64,000 nucleotides of DNA from VYFG01 sp965248685 (GCA_965248685.1 CBDFKC010000003.1:1860001-1924000), one strand, 5' to 3'; positions 17,026 to 26,293 are shown, numbered from the stretch's first letter. Numbers and translations are program-made. Notes: generated by a model from the sequence alone, not told the origin.

Positions 17026-17568
17026 ATGTTTTTAAACAATTCACCTATTCGAACCGCGGCGATTTTCGCCTTAATTGCCGGATTTAGCGTATCCCCTGTA
17101 TCGGCCCAATCACCGGCGGAACTGAATGATCTTGAGATTGCCCATGTTGCCTACATTGCGGACAATATTGATATTCAATATGCACATCTCGCCTTGGCAA
17201 TATCAACCAATCCTGAAATTCACAAATTCGCTGAAACCATGATTCGCGATCACACTGCAGTCAATCAACAAGCGCTGGCATTACTGGAAAAACTGGGCGC
17301 TCAACCTCAGGACAACTTTTTGAGTCAGTCGCTTACCGAGGGCTCGGTTAAGCTGATCGATGAAATGAGCCAATTGCGCGGCGCGGATTTCGATAAACGT
17401 TATGCAGAGAATGAACTCGGCTACCACCAGTCGGTTAATGATCTGGTAGAGAATGCGTTTATTCCAAACATTGAGAACGCTGAGGTTAAGGCGTTGTTTG
17501 AAGCTGGACTGAAGATCTTTAAGAGTCACGAAGGTCATGCCGAAATGATGGTGCAGAAAGTCCAATGA
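17026..17568 (+). CDS. Exported DUF4142 protein
   Basis: A 180-residue protein with a signal peptide (hydrophobic AAIFALIAGFSVSP, cleavage expected after VSAQ near 28) and a mostly helical mature part. HKFAETMIRDHTAVNQQALALLEKLG and the final FKSHEGHAEMMVQKVQ are the paired helices of the ferritin-like DUF4142 fold. The ATG follows CGGAGACC. It overlaps the cupredoxin gene by 4 bases, so translation is coupled. A periplasmic role together with a copper protein is likely; the mechanism is unknown. Confidence 0.88.
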   Translation: MFLNNSPIRTAAIFALIAGFSVSPVSAQSPAELNDLEIAHVAYIADNIDIQYAHLALAISTNPEIHKFAETMIRDHTAVNQQALALLEKLGAQPQDNFLSQSLTEGSVKLIDEMSQLRGADFDKRYAENELGYHQSVNDLVENAFIPNIENAEVKALFEAGLKIFKSHEGHAEMMVQKVQ

Positions 17569-17906
17569 TCAAACACCGACCTTACCGGTATTTGATCTGT
17601 GGAATCGTGGCAGCTCTTGCTGCCGCGATTGTTTCAACTACGGCGTGGTCAGCTGAGACCCACAACGTTGAAATTACTGCATTTACCTTTAAACCTGAGA
17701 AATTGACAGTAAACCCGGGGGATACCATCGTTTGGACCAATAGAGATATTGTTCCCCACACCGCTACGGCAAATGATGGAGGTTGGGACACCGGTGAGAT
17801 TCTACAGAATCAAAGCAAGAGTATTACGCTGGATAAGAAATACGATCTATCCTATTTCTGCCGTTTTCACCCCGCTATGAAAGCACTGCTTACACTCTTC
17901 CCATAA
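17565..17906 (+). CDS. Cupredoxin (amicyanin/plastocyanin-like blue copper protein)
   Basis: A 113-residue exported protein with a signal peptide to about residue 30 (WSA-ET). The type 1 copper ligands are all visible: H65 in VPHTAT, then C99, H102 and M105 in the loop FCRFHPAM. The mature domain of about 83 residues is minimal, like amicyanin, and would carry single electrons in the periplasm. The short Cys-x2-His-x2-Met loop is the amicyanin-like spacing. It is coupled to the DUF4142 gene. Confidence 0.9.
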   Translation: MIKHRPYRYLICGIVAALAAAIVSTTAWSAETHNVEITAFTFKPEKLTVNPGDTIVWTNRDIVPHTATANDGGWDTGEILQNQSKSITLDKKYDLSYFCRFHPAMKALLTLFP

Positions 17907-18000
17907 TGGTGCCGATCCATATCAGCATATACCGGGCCTGAATTTATTTGAGCAATAGCTGGTTTCTCGATTAATATTGACAAAAAACTATGTCACTAAA

Positions 18001-19107
18001 ATGAAAATCAGCGAAATCCATGTTTTTCAAGTGGACCTCCCGGTAAAGGATGGTCCCTATACGTATTCCGGTGGTGGACTCGATCATCTCGATTCCACCG
18101 TCGTGGAATTGATCTGTGATAATGGACTAAAAGGATACGGAGAGTGTTGTCCATGTGGCCCCACATTCGCCGCCGAACACGCAAGGGGCGCGCGGGCGGC
18201 CCTGGCGGAAATAGCGCCTAATCTGATTGGTGAAAATCCGCTGGCGATAAATTTGATCCACCGGGTAATGGAAAACCATCTGAACGGGCATGGCTACGCC
18301 AAGGCCGCAGTGGATATTGCGCTATGGGATATCGCCGGAAAACACTATAACGCCAGGGTATGTGATTTGCTGGGAGGAGCCCACACAGAGAATGTCCGTT
18401 CTTACTATACAACTGGCTCGGTGTTACCGGATGACGCGGTCAAAATTGCCAGGGAAAAGCGCGATCAGGGCTTTGACAGACTGCAAATTAAAGTGGGTGG
18501 CAGGCCCGTTGAAATAGATATTGAAGTAGTCAGCAAAGTCTGGGAGGCCGTGGGCAGCGACATGACCCTGGCAGCGGATGCCAATCGTGGATGGACAACC
18601 CGGGACGCCTTAATTGCTTCCAATAGTTTGTCAGATGTGCCAGTTGTTTTCGAACAACCCTGCGACACTATTGGCGAGATCGCTGCGATTCGAAACCAGG
18701 TAACCCATCCCATCTACCTCGACGAAAGCGGCAAGGACATCAATACCATCATTACGGTAGCCGGTCAGGGACTATGCGATGGCTTTGGATTCAAGCTGAC
18801 TCGGTTTAATGGCATCAGCGGATTACGTATCGCCAGGGATATTTGTCAGGCGCGAAATTTGCCACATACCTGCGACGACGGCTGGGGTGGAGATATTATT
18901 GCCGCAGCCTGCCTGCATGTTGGTGCTACCGTTGAACCCCGCTTGAATGAGGGGGTCTGGATCGCCCAACCCTACATAGAAGGGCATTACGACCCAGACA
19001 ATGGCATAAAGGTTGAGGGAGGTAAGATTCGACTGCCGTCTGGCCCCGGGCTTGGAATCACACCCCAGTTAGATCTGTTTGGTTCACCCGCGGCCAGTTA
19101 TTGTTAA
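18001..19107 (+). CDS. hpbD: Enolase-superfamily racemase/epimerase, 4-hydroxyproline betaine 2-epimerase-like
   Basis: A 368-residue protein from ATG 18001; a TTG eight codons earlier is less likely. It is a mandelate racemase/MLE-subgroup barrel. Catalytic lysines are K164 (LQIKVGG) and K265 (KLTRFNG). Metal ligands are D193, E218 and D241. The C-terminal block LNEGVWIAQPYIEG and GPGLGITP, and the N-terminal LPVKDGPYT, closely resemble what I recall of HpbD, which epimerises hydroxyproline betaine and proline betaine at C2 as the first catabolic step. The related cis-3-hydroxyproline dehydratase function is the alternative. The BCCT transporter and Rieske genes in the window fit betaine use. 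Confidence 0.75.
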   Translation: MKISEIHVFQVDLPVKDGPYTYSGGGLDHLDSTVVELICDNGLKGYGECCPCGPTFAAEHARGARAALAEIAPNLIGENPLAINLIHRVMENHLNGHGYAKAAVDIALWDIAGKHYNARVCDLLGGAHTENVRSYYTTGSVLPDDAVKIAREKRDQGFDRLQIKVGGRPVEIDIEVVSKVWEAVGSDMTLAADANRGWTTRDALIASNSLSDVPVVFEQPCDTIGEIAAIRNQVTHPIYLDESGKDINTIITVAGQGLCDGFGFKLTRFNGISGLRIARDICQARNLPHTCDDGWGGDIIAAACLHVGATVEPRLNEGVWIAQPYIEGHYDPDNGIKVEGGKIRLPSGPGLGITPQLDLFGSPAASYC

Positions 19108-19140
19108 AAGCATCCACTTCCATCACTAAGCTGCATGCAA

Positions 19141-19800
19141 TTAGGGAGAAACAACCTTAACAAGTTCTTGAGTGTACGAATCTTTTCTATTCTTCTTATG
19201 CTTACGCTTGAAAGCGACCACACGATTTTCAGCCGGTGAGAGATAGTAGGTTCGAGTATTGTTTCCTTGTACACAGACGATTTTATAAGTATCGTGCTCC
19301 CCGGTATGGGTCTTTATTTTTACCCCACTCTTGACCTTGCAGGTGCGCCTCATGTCCCAGGATTCGCCCTTATTACTGAATCCCCGTCCCCTGAAAGAAA
19401 ACTTGTTTTTCGCCTTGAGTGGAAACAAACTGCCCTTGGATTTACTGATTTTTACGCCACCAGTATGCCCACCACAATTTTCCCAGGATACCGCCGGGGC
19501 AAATGTTCCGATGACGTTGCTGTAACGGCATCCTTCCGAGTTTTCAATTGCCGCCACACCATCCTCAATGGAGATTACTTTTACAACTAAGAGGTTACCA
19601 TCCTTAAGCCAATGGTATTCTTCTCCCGCCTGGGGTAGCAGCATGGATTTCATAGGGTCGAGTTTGATCTTATTTAATTCTTCAATGGCATGCAGCGGTA
19701 CGCTGAATATCGCCATTGTCAGTATCAGTGCTGAACCACAACAAAGCCTGGATTTGATCGGTTTTTCGTAGTTGATGTTGGAAAAAAAATCTAAGCGCAT
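19141..19800 (-). CDS. Exported protein of unknown function
   Basis: A 219-residue protein I do not recognise. Residues about 18-38 form a signal peptide (SALILTMAIFSVPLHA). The mature part is basic and beta-rich, with four cysteines (CRYSNV, ENCGG, RRTCKV, IVCVQG) that could form two disulfides. It ends in a lysine-rich segment (FKRKHKKNRKD). Convergent with the HpbD-like gene. The region 19801-19916 upstream has no gene and is AT-rich, so it probably contains the promoter. Confidence 0.65.
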   Translation of the reverse strand: MRLDFFSNINYEKPIKSRLCCGSALILTMAIFSVPLHAIEELNKIKLDPMKSMLLPQAGEEYHWLKDGNLLVVKVISIEDGVAAIENSEGCRYSNVIGTFAPAVSWENCGGHTGGVKISKSKGSLFPLKAKNKFSFRGRGFSNKGESWDMRRTCKVKSGVKIKTHTGEHDTYKIVCVQGNNTRTYYLSPAENRVVAFKRKHKKNRKDSYTQELVKVVSP

Positions 19801-19916
19801 TTCGGTTCACCTCGTGGCAAGAAATTATTAGGAGGTGCAAGTATAAAATTTGTGTTCTACTAACAAAGTGGGAATTCCCACTTTTTAAATCGTTTACAAT
19901 AATGAATAGCATTTAA

Positions 19917-20227
19917 TGGGGAGAGTGTCTCGATCGCATTTGTCGCAGTATAGGATTTTCACTCACTGTAGTACAACAGGCTTACAACTTAGAAGGAATT
20001 TTTAGACTGGTCGCTTGTGAGATGGGGATCACCCTTCATCCTTCGTGCGTAAAAATTACTACCTCAAAGGTCTTATACTGCGAGACCTCGCTGGACTCAA
20101 ACAAACCGTTCCTATCCACGCTATCTGGCAGCATAGCGATATGTCACCAGTCACGTGTATTTTTGTCAACTTCCTCAACTCAATTGATTTTGCGAAGCAA
20201 ATACTGCCTGTGTTGAATAATTTGTAG
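19917..20227 (+). pseudogene. LysR regulator remnant (effector-domain C-terminal part, frameshifted)
   Basis: Frame one reads LDRICRSIGFSLTVVQQAYN and then LVACEMGITLHPSCV, the strand-helix pattern seen in LysR effector domains. At about 20040-20047 the reading must shift by one frame to continue as NYYLKGLILRDLAGLK and SPVTCIFVNFL, the normal end of the domain, to the stop at 20225. No start codon or DNA-binding half is present. It is an orphan relic with no recognisable parent gene beside it. Confidence 0.6.
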
Positions 20228-20320
20228 CGCAATTTGCCGCGCTTCAAGTAGTGATGACGCTAATGGGGATTGATCGCGCTTGAACTTAAGACAAGTTGAC
20301 AAAGAATCAGTACTTGAAAA

Positions 20321-21271
20321 TTATTGGGTTGTGCAGTTGGCGCTCAATGAAGTCCCATCAGGTAATAAAGTGGCATCACAGGCCGGGGAGTTGACTTGGG
20401 TAATCGCGCTCGACAGCACCGAGTTAGTGATTGAAGTAGTTATAGATTGGTAAAACCCAGCAAAAGAAAGGCTAATCGCTAGACTGTCATTAGCAGCGAT
20501 AATTGTTGAATGATCAACAGCAACTTCCGTTGGATAAGCTGGAAAACCAGTAGTACCACTCAAAATTCCCGCCTCGCTTGAGCTTCCGGGTAGGACTACG
20601 ATGTCCGAATTATTGACGCTTAATGACCCGTCTAACGTTGTGACACCATAGTTCCTGGTGCCACCGTCAACTCTAATTGTTACGTTACTAATTGTTGCTG
20701 ACAATCCACGTGGAAAACCGAATCTCGGAATCGTCGAAGCGACCAAATAAATTCCAGATTGAAAATTGCTGTTTCCTTCAACGGTTACATCCACATCGAA
20801 AATTGATACCATCTCATTCAGGTTAATCGTAAGATGATATATTCCCACTCCAAAACCTCCACTCCCTCCCAGATTTTTAATCGAGAGATTACTTATACTG
20901 GAAAAATGTGTAGTGTAAACAGTTGCGAAATCTGAAGATGGATCACTAAACGAACCAGCTATTACTGTTTTCCCATTACCGCTTCCAATCACATCAACAT
21001 AGGGTTTCATTCTTAGTGGTTGAGACAGGATATATTCTCCCGGACCAATTTGAATAGTAAAGCGATTATTGAATCTTGCCTGGGTAACGGAGTTCAGCGC
21101 TTCGATAGGATCTGAATAGGTCTCTCCGTCTTTCCCAACTTTAATAATTTTTTGATCCGACTGATCATATGGCATGGGTATCACGATCACTTTGTCGTGG
21201 GCCATAATGAAGCTTGAGAAAGAAATGCTACAGAGCAAGATAGTTAAAATTAGCGGTTTAATAGCTCCCAT
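20321..21271 (-). CDS. Exported right-handed beta-helix (pectin-lyase-fold) protein
   Basis: A 316-residue product from ATG 21271; the frame is open further upstream but there overlaps the divergent dehydrogenase. A signal peptide spans about residues 1-24 (LILTILLCSISFSSFIMA). The mature part opens with GKDGETYSDPIEALNSVTQA, the usual first rung of pectinesterase-like beta-helices. Repeated short strands follow (YVDVIGSGNGKTVIAG, ISNLSIKNLGGSGGFGVGIYHL). No catalytic Asp/Arg set of pectate lyase is obvious, so a surface or adhesion role is as likely as an enzyme. Confidence 0.7.
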   Translation of the reverse strand: MGAIKPLILTILLCSISFSSFIMAHDKVIVIPMPYDQSDQKIIKVGKDGETYSDPIEALNSVTQARFNNRFTIQIGPGEYILSQPLRMKPYVDVIGSGNGKTVIAGSFSDPSSDFATVYTTHFSSISNLSIKNLGGSGGFGVGIYHLTINLNEMVSIFDVDVTVEGNSNFQSGIYLVASTIPRFGFPRGLSATISNVTIRVDGGTRNYGVTTLDGSLSVNNSDIVVLPGSSSEAGILSGTTGFPAYPTEVAVDHSTIIAANDSLAISLSFAGFYQSITTSITNSVLSSAITQVNSPACDATLLPDGTSLSANCTTQ

Positions 21272-21357
21272 GTTTGAATCTGTAGACGGATAATATTTCA
21301 GGTCGATTATATATGAAGCTCTTGATCGTATTGTGTAAATGGTGTCAGAGTTAATGG

Positions 21358-21390
21358 GTACTGGGGTACTGGGGTACTGGGGGACTGAGG
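21358..21390. repeat. Short tandem repeat, 9-bp unit GTACTGGGG
   Basis: About three and a half copies of a 9-base unit lie in the divergent gap between the beta-helix gene and the LeuB-like gene, roughly 50 bases upstream of the latter. Slippage here would change promoter spacing rather than a reading frame. Confidence 0.65.
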
Positions 21391-21436
21391 AAGTGATGCT
21401 CATCCAACAATTTATCAGTAACAAACAGGAACCACT

Positions 21437-22546
21437 ATGAGCGCAGAGTTGCGAATCGCAGTATTGTCGGGCGATGGCATTGGAAGCGAGGTGATCAGTG
21501 CGGCGAAACAAGTGATGGGACGAATAGAGTTGCGTTTGCCGGCTGCTGCCCTGCATCTTGAGCATCATGATGCGGGCGCTGGACACTATCAGCGCGTTGG
21601 CGAGTCTCTACCGGTAACCTCATTGAAAGCATGTGAAACTGCCGATGCCATCTTATTGGGGGCGATGGGCTTGCCAGATATCAGATACCAGGACGGTACA
21701 GAAATTGCACCGCAGCTGGACATTCGTGACCATTTTCAACTTTATGCCGGTGTACGTCCGATTCGGACATTGCCTGGTTTACCGCTGGTATTGAGTGACC
21801 CGCGGGCAGCGAACATCGATATGGTTTTGGTACGCGAGCAAACTGAAGGCTTGTTTTATTCACGAGGTAAAACGCGCATCGAAGATGGAGTTGCCTATGA
21901 CACCATGGCCATCAGCGAGAAAGGAGCGCGCCGTGTCTGTGAATACGCATATCGGCTGGCAGTACGCCGTGGGCCTCGTGTCGGGGCAGATTCGGCAAGA
22001 CTAACGCTTGTCGATAAGGCAAATGTGCTGGGGTCAATGGCGTATTTTAGAGAAATTTTTCTTGACGTCGGGAACGCGTTTCCGTCGGTAGCCCATGATT
22101 GTGCTTATGTTGATGCGACCGCACTTAACCTAGTGCGTAAGCCCTGGGATCTGGATGTTATGGTCACGGAGAATCAGTTTGGAGATATTTTGTCAGACTT
22201 GTGTGCTGGACTGATTGGCGGCATGGGCATGGCGCCGTCAGCTGACATTGGAGAAACTCACGCCATGTTTCAGCCGGCTCATGGGAGTGCTCCAGATATC
22301 GCCGGTCAAGGAAACGCTAACCCGATTGCAACACTTTTATCAGTGGCAATGATGTATGACTGGCTTGGAGACAAACACGGCAGTACCGATCTCGTCAGTG
22401 CTGGCAAATTGATGCAAGATGCAATTAGCCAGATATTTGCCGGCGGCAATTTACGTCCGATGGAATTTGGCGGATTGGCGAATACGGCGGACATTGTGAC
22501 GGCGGTTTGCGCCCAGGTAGATTCCCAGTTAATTCAATCAGCGTAG
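21437..22546 (+). CDS. Isopropylmalate/isocitrate dehydrogenase family protein
   Basis: A 369-residue beta-decarboxylating dehydrogenase. VLSGDGIGSEV opens the fold, VREQTEGLFYSRG holds the substrate region, DKANVL is the catalytic lysine region, and ENQFGDILSDLCAGLIGGMGMAPSA is the metal and NAD signature. It is not flanked by leucine biosynthesis genes, and the substrate loop is not diagnostic. A 3-isopropylmalate, tartrate or other 2-hydroxy acid dehydrogenase role is therefore possible. The family is clear and the exact substrate is not. Confidence 0.87.
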   Translation: MSAELRIAVLSGDGIGSEVISAAKQVMGRIELRLPAAALHLEHHDAGAGHYQRVGESLPVTSLKACETADAILLGAMGLPDIRYQDGTEIAPQLDIRDHFQLYAGVRPIRTLPGLPLVLSDPRAANIDMVLVREQTEGLFYSRGKTRIEDGVAYDTMAISEKGARRVCEYAYRLAVRRGPRVGADSARLTLVDKANVLGSMAYFREIFLDVGNAFPSVAHDCAYVDATALNLVRKPWDLDVMVTENQFGDILSDLCAGLIGGMGMAPSADIGETHAMFQPAHGSAPDIAGQGNANPIATLLSVAMMYDWLGDKHGSTDLVSAGKLMQDAISQIFAGGNLRPMEFGGLANTADIVTAVCAQVDSQLIQSA

Positions 22547-22848
22547 TGGAATTTTGTATGGGTTTGTCTATTGCCATGGTCCGGACGGGCTATTTCAGTC
22601 GGGGATCAGTGGATACATATTATTTGGGACAGACCACACTTTAGCAGGTTGTCGACGGCTAACTATAATTATTCGCAATTAACAATTCCAAAGTGTGTGG
22701 TTGAATCGATCCTACTAATACAGGTAGATAATAGGTGGTCGATTGCAGCTGTTTTTCAGGTGTAGTATCCTAGTATATCTGCGCGGCCAGGGCTCGGCTA
22801 ATCGGACGGTTGTGGCCATCGAGACCGTGCGTAAAAAGGAGAGAGACG
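22547..22848. other. Gene-free stretch of about 300 bases
   Basis: I see no convincing reading frame, RNA gene or repeat here. A weak promoter-like pair (TTGAAT near 22702 and TAGATA 18 bases later) could serve the gene at 22849. That gene has a clear AAAAGGAGAG ribosome-binding site. Confidence 0.4.
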
Positions 22849-23775
22849 ATGAAGATGAGAGACGTACAGGGCGCCTATAGACGGGTCGAAACCAAGGGGC
22901 GAGCGTTACAGATTGATCGCACCGGGACGCGGTTCCCATCCGGGGGCCATTTCCAAGGGATTCAGATGTTTTCAGGCCAACCCAATCGACTTGTGATCTC
23001 GAGCAGTTCAAGCTCACGGGGCTACCTAGTTGTATGCGCCATGGGTCGAACAAGGGGCAAGGATGGTCGAGTGGAACGGGTCGTTAATCTGGCCTCAAGC
23101 CCCCTTGATCATGCCGGCGGTCTGCAACAATACGGCCGCGGGTTAGCCGTGGGACTGGAGGATGATAACGATAAAAAGCGGTCCCAGATTCAATTCTGGC
23201 GCATGGGCGGGAGTTCGCTGGGTATGCTGGCACCACTCACCATCAATCGCCGAACCGGCGGAAAATCGGGAATGGCCGGGGCAGTGGGCGTCACTTCTAT
23301 GGGGCGTGAAACGCTGCTTGCCGTGGGCACCTGGGGTTCTTCCACCATCGACTTTTACCGTGCTTCGGGCAACCCTTTTGTCGGTACCCAGACCCGCTTC
23401 AGACGCTGGAAAACCTGGCGCAAGAGCGACGCTATTAAAACTGGATGGATTGATAAAAACTTTGGCGGTTATCAGTCTCTAAATCTGATCGAGCAGGTAG
23501 GTGGCAGGTTATTTATGATTGGTTTCCATCGAGCGTCAAGGAGTCGTGACTTTATGGATTTGTATGAAATTCATCCTGAGCGAAGCAGCAGAAGTATGAT
23601 TGTGAAAATTGACAAGCGACATATGACCGCAAGAAACGGCGCAAGCTTCCAAAAAGGCGCGGGGATCCACATCACCTCGCCCACCCGGATGGATGTGTGG
23701 GCTGTCAAAGGAACCAGCGGCAGCGCGTCTTCCGGTAAAACAATAACCGTTAACCGTTTCATCGGTAGAAGGTGA
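22849..23775 (+). CDS. Protein of unknown function, beta-rich, cytoplasmic
   Basis: A 308-residue protein from ATG 22849, chosen because AAAAGGAGAG lies just upstream; a GTG-type extension to 22810 has no such site. No signal peptide or membrane helix is present. The protein is basic and glycine/serine-rich, with repeated short hydrophobic strands such as RLVISSSSSSRGYLVVCAMG, ETLLAVGTWGSSTIDFY and GGRLFMIGFHRAS. These look like propeller blades. I do not recognise a family. The same frame stays open past the stop and reads into an IclR-like remnant. Confidence 0.6.
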   Translation: MKMRDVQGAYRRVETKGRALQIDRTGTRFPSGGHFQGIQMFSGQPNRLVISSSSSSRGYLVVCAMGRTRGKDGRVERVVNLASSPLDHAGGLQQYGRGLAVGLEDDNDKKRSQIQFWRMGGSSLGMLAPLTINRRTGGKSGMAGAVGVTSMGRETLLAVGTWGSSTIDFYRASGNPFVGTQTRFRRWKTWRKSDAIKTGWIDKNFGGYQSLNLIEQVGGRLFMIGFHRASRSRDFMDLYEIHPERSSRSMIVKIDKRHMTARNGASFQKGAGIHITSPTRMDVWAVKGTSGSASSGKTITVNRFIGRR

Positions 23776-24066
23776 ACGGACCGGGCTAGATGCCGATACT
23801 CACTCTACTCGCATGCAACCTTCGGCAAACAGGTAACATTAGCCGGCCACGATCAAACGCACTGGCAATTCGATCATCAAGAATGGTTTGACGGCATGAT
23901 AGGTGCTGCGATACCCATTTGTTCTCCAGACGGAGGTTTTTGCGCCAGCCTGTCCACTCACTCTCTGACTGCGCGCAACATCATCAAAAACATCGAAGGT
24001 AAAATTCATGTTATGCAGAGCGCCGCCGCATCTCTGCAAAAACTATTTTTTAGCGCAAAATGGTAA
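23776..24066 (+). pseudogene. Possible IclR regulator remnant (C-terminal end)
   Basis: In the same frame as the preceding gene, but after its TGA, an open stretch without a start codon reads RYSLYSHATFGKQVTLAGHD, then GMIGAAIPICSPDGGFCASL, and ends at TAA 24064. The last 50 residues align by eye with the end of IclR effector domains (G-x5-AP-I-x-dG-x-aaLS, then an amphipathic helix). The DNA-binding half is missing. The threonine dehydratase gene follows by 45 bases. Confidence 0.45.
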
Positions 24067-24111
24067 GCTGCGCGTTTCAAAAATAGTCCTCTCGCTGTGT
24101 AAGCGACCAGT

Positions 24112-25074
24112 ATGATCAAGATTGAAGATATCAGGCGCGCAAAAGCACAGATTCAAGGCGTGGCCATTGAAACCCCGCTACTTCCTTATTCTCCCATCGA
24201 TTCGAATCGGCAGCTGTATTTCAAACCCGAAAACCTGCAGCCCATTGGCGCGTTTAAATTACGCGGCGCCTATAACAAGATCTCGTCGTTATCTGACGGG
24301 GAAAAAGAAGCGGGAGTGATTGCCCATTCGAGCGGAAATCATGCCCAGGGTGTCGCCTATTCTGCGAAAAAGCTAGGCATAAAAGTGACCATTGTGATGC
24401 CCCAGGCTGCACCCTCAGTGAAAATACAAAATACTCGAAACCTTGGCGCAGAAGTCATTCTGGTAGAAGACGGCGCCGAAAAACAGATGGAGGTTGTTAC
24501 CGCAGAACTGTCTGCTAAAAATGGACATACCATTATTCCTCCCTATGATGACGACCTGATTATTGCGGGGCAGGGCACCGTTGGTCTGGAAATATTTAAT
24601 CAATGCCCCGATGTGTCAACGGTATTCTCACCTATCGGCGGCGGTGGACTGATCGGAGGTACTGCGGCTTATTTGAAAACCGTTAAGCCGGATATTCGTA
24701 TCATTGGCGTGGAACCCGAGGTGGCTAATGACACGCAACAGAGTTTCGTTCATGGCGGTATACAGTCTATTTCCAAAGAACAGGCCAAAAGCACAATCGC
24801 TGATGGGCTAAGAGTGACCCAGCCCGGAGAATTGACCTTTCCCCTGGTGCAGCGGTATGTCGATGACGTAATTACTGTTAGCGAGAGTCAAATCGTCGAT
24901 GCCACGAGAAAAATAATCAGCGATACCCGACTATTGGTCGAACCCAGCGGAGCGGTTTCTTTTGCCGCGTGGATCGATAACCCTGGAATGATTTCGGGCG
25001 ATGGCGCAGCGGTGTGTATTATCAGTGGCGGTAATATTGATCCGGTCTTTTTCTCGTCTTTGTTCAGCGCTTAG
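24112..25074 (+). CDS. Threonine/serine dehydratase (fold-type II PLP enzyme)
   Basis: A 320-residue PLP enzyme. The Schiff-base lysine lies in IGAFKLRGAYNKI (near 53), the substrate loop is SSGNHAQGVAYSAKKLG and the phosphate loop is PIGGGGLIGG. It has no C-terminal ACT domain, so it is not the feedback-regulated biosynthetic IlvA. The size fits catabolic threonine dehydratase, serine racemase or hydroxyaspartate dehydratase. Those three cannot be separated by eye. It would release ammonia and a 2-oxo acid. Confidence 0.88.
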   Translation: MIKIEDIRRAKAQIQGVAIETPLLPYSPIDSNRQLYFKPENLQPIGAFKLRGAYNKISSLSDGEKEAGVIAHSSGNHAQGVAYSAKKLGIKVTIVMPQAAPSVKIQNTRNLGAEVILVEDGAEKQMEVVTAELSAKNGHTIIPPYDDDLIIAGQGTVGLEIFNQCPDVSTVFSPIGGGGLIGGTAAYLKTVKPDIRIIGVEPEVANDTQQSFVHGGIQSISKEQAKSTIADGLRVTQPGELTFPLVQRYVDDVITVSESQIVDATRKIISDTRLLVEPSGAVSFAAWIDNPGMISGDGAAVCIISGGNIDPVFFSSLFSA

Positions 25075-25095
25075 CAGTAGAGCTTTAGGCCGAAT

Positions 25096-26293
25096 CTGAC
25101 AAAATATTGTAATACAGTCTTTGCACAAATTCTCAAGATCGTACCGAGGCATGAATTCGAATCGTTAGCAAAACAGCACCATTCAGGCCGATCGTTTCGA
25201 ACAGCCTCTCGTTGGAGTCAATTCACGGCGAAGACAATGGCGCAACTATCGGGCCGCTTCTCACTTCGGGATATCGTCGATAATATGAAAGCCCAGTCGC
25301 ATCGCTTGTACCATCTCGGCAGTACGCCCCTGACACGTACCACACGGGCTCGCATTAATGAGGATAAGCCGCATCAACTCTATGAAGCGTTATTTAATAA
25401 GCTGCTGGTACGGTGTTTGGGTAAACCGCAAAGTCACGACTTTCGATTCAAGAACCCTTTGTATTCTCTGGATTCCACCACTATTGATTTATGTCTGTCT
25501 CTCTTTCCATGGGCCGAGTTTCGTTCGACGAAAGGCGCCGTAAAATTACACGTTGGGCTCAATCACGCAGGCTTTCTCCCCGAGTTTAACTGCGTGACCG
25601 ATGGTAAGGTTCATGATGTAACTGTTGGCAAGCAGATACCCTTTCCCAAGGGCAGTATTGTCGCTGTTGATCGAGCCTATACCGACTATGGGTGGTTCAA
25701 TACTCTAAATACACAGGGTATTTACTTCGTAAGCCGACAAAAGACCAATGCGCGCTACCGTGTCGTTGAGCGACATTCCGTCAACAAGGCCCAAGGCGTC
25801 ACAAGTGACCAGCTCATTGAATACACCGGCCATTATGCGAAGAAAAGTTACGCTGGAAAGATGCGTCGAATCGGCTATCGTGATACACAGACGGGTAAGC
25901 ATTATGTGTTCATCACCAACCACCTCAAGCTAAGCGCAAAGACGATAGCCGCCATTTATAAAGCGCGTTGGCAGATCGAAATATTCTTCAAATTCATCAA
26001 ACAGAATCTGAAGATAAAGTCATTTGTTGGCACCAGCAGGAATGCCGTGATGACACAAAATTAGATTGCATTGTGCACTTACTTGGTGATTATGTACTTG
26101 AAGTTTGTGAATGGATTGACTCGTTCCGGGCAACAGTTAATGCGACTATTGCAGATCAATCTGTTTGATAAGAGAGAGTTGTTGCCGTTACTGCGCGGAG
26201 ATCCGGTAGATCGGCCTCGCGTTGACTATCGACAAGTTTCATTCCTTAAAAGCTAACGGGGCAAAAGTGTCATGATACAAAACATTTTGTCAG
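25096..26293 (+). mobile_element. Dead IS4-family insertion sequence (DUF4372 type)
   Basis: The transposase frame runs from about 25099 (NTVFAQILKIVPRHEFESLA, the DUF4372 start) through the DDE domain (DSTTIDLCLS, VAVDRAYTDYGWFN, YKARWQIEIFFKFIKQNLKIK) to about 26256. It has no good start codon. Near 26058 one extra A shifts the frame, and the next codon, normally Trp, is TAG. Terminal CTGACAAAAT at 25096 is inverted at 26284-26293, 14 of 20 positions matching when extended, so these are probably the ends. The insertion lies right behind the threonine dehydratase and the element is no longer active. Confidence 0.85.

Noticed and set aside
20321..21586. 421-residue version of the beta-helix gene with a start at 21586
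   Set aside because: The extra N-terminal part overlaps the divergent dehydrogenase coding region and hides a good signal peptide that begins at 21271.
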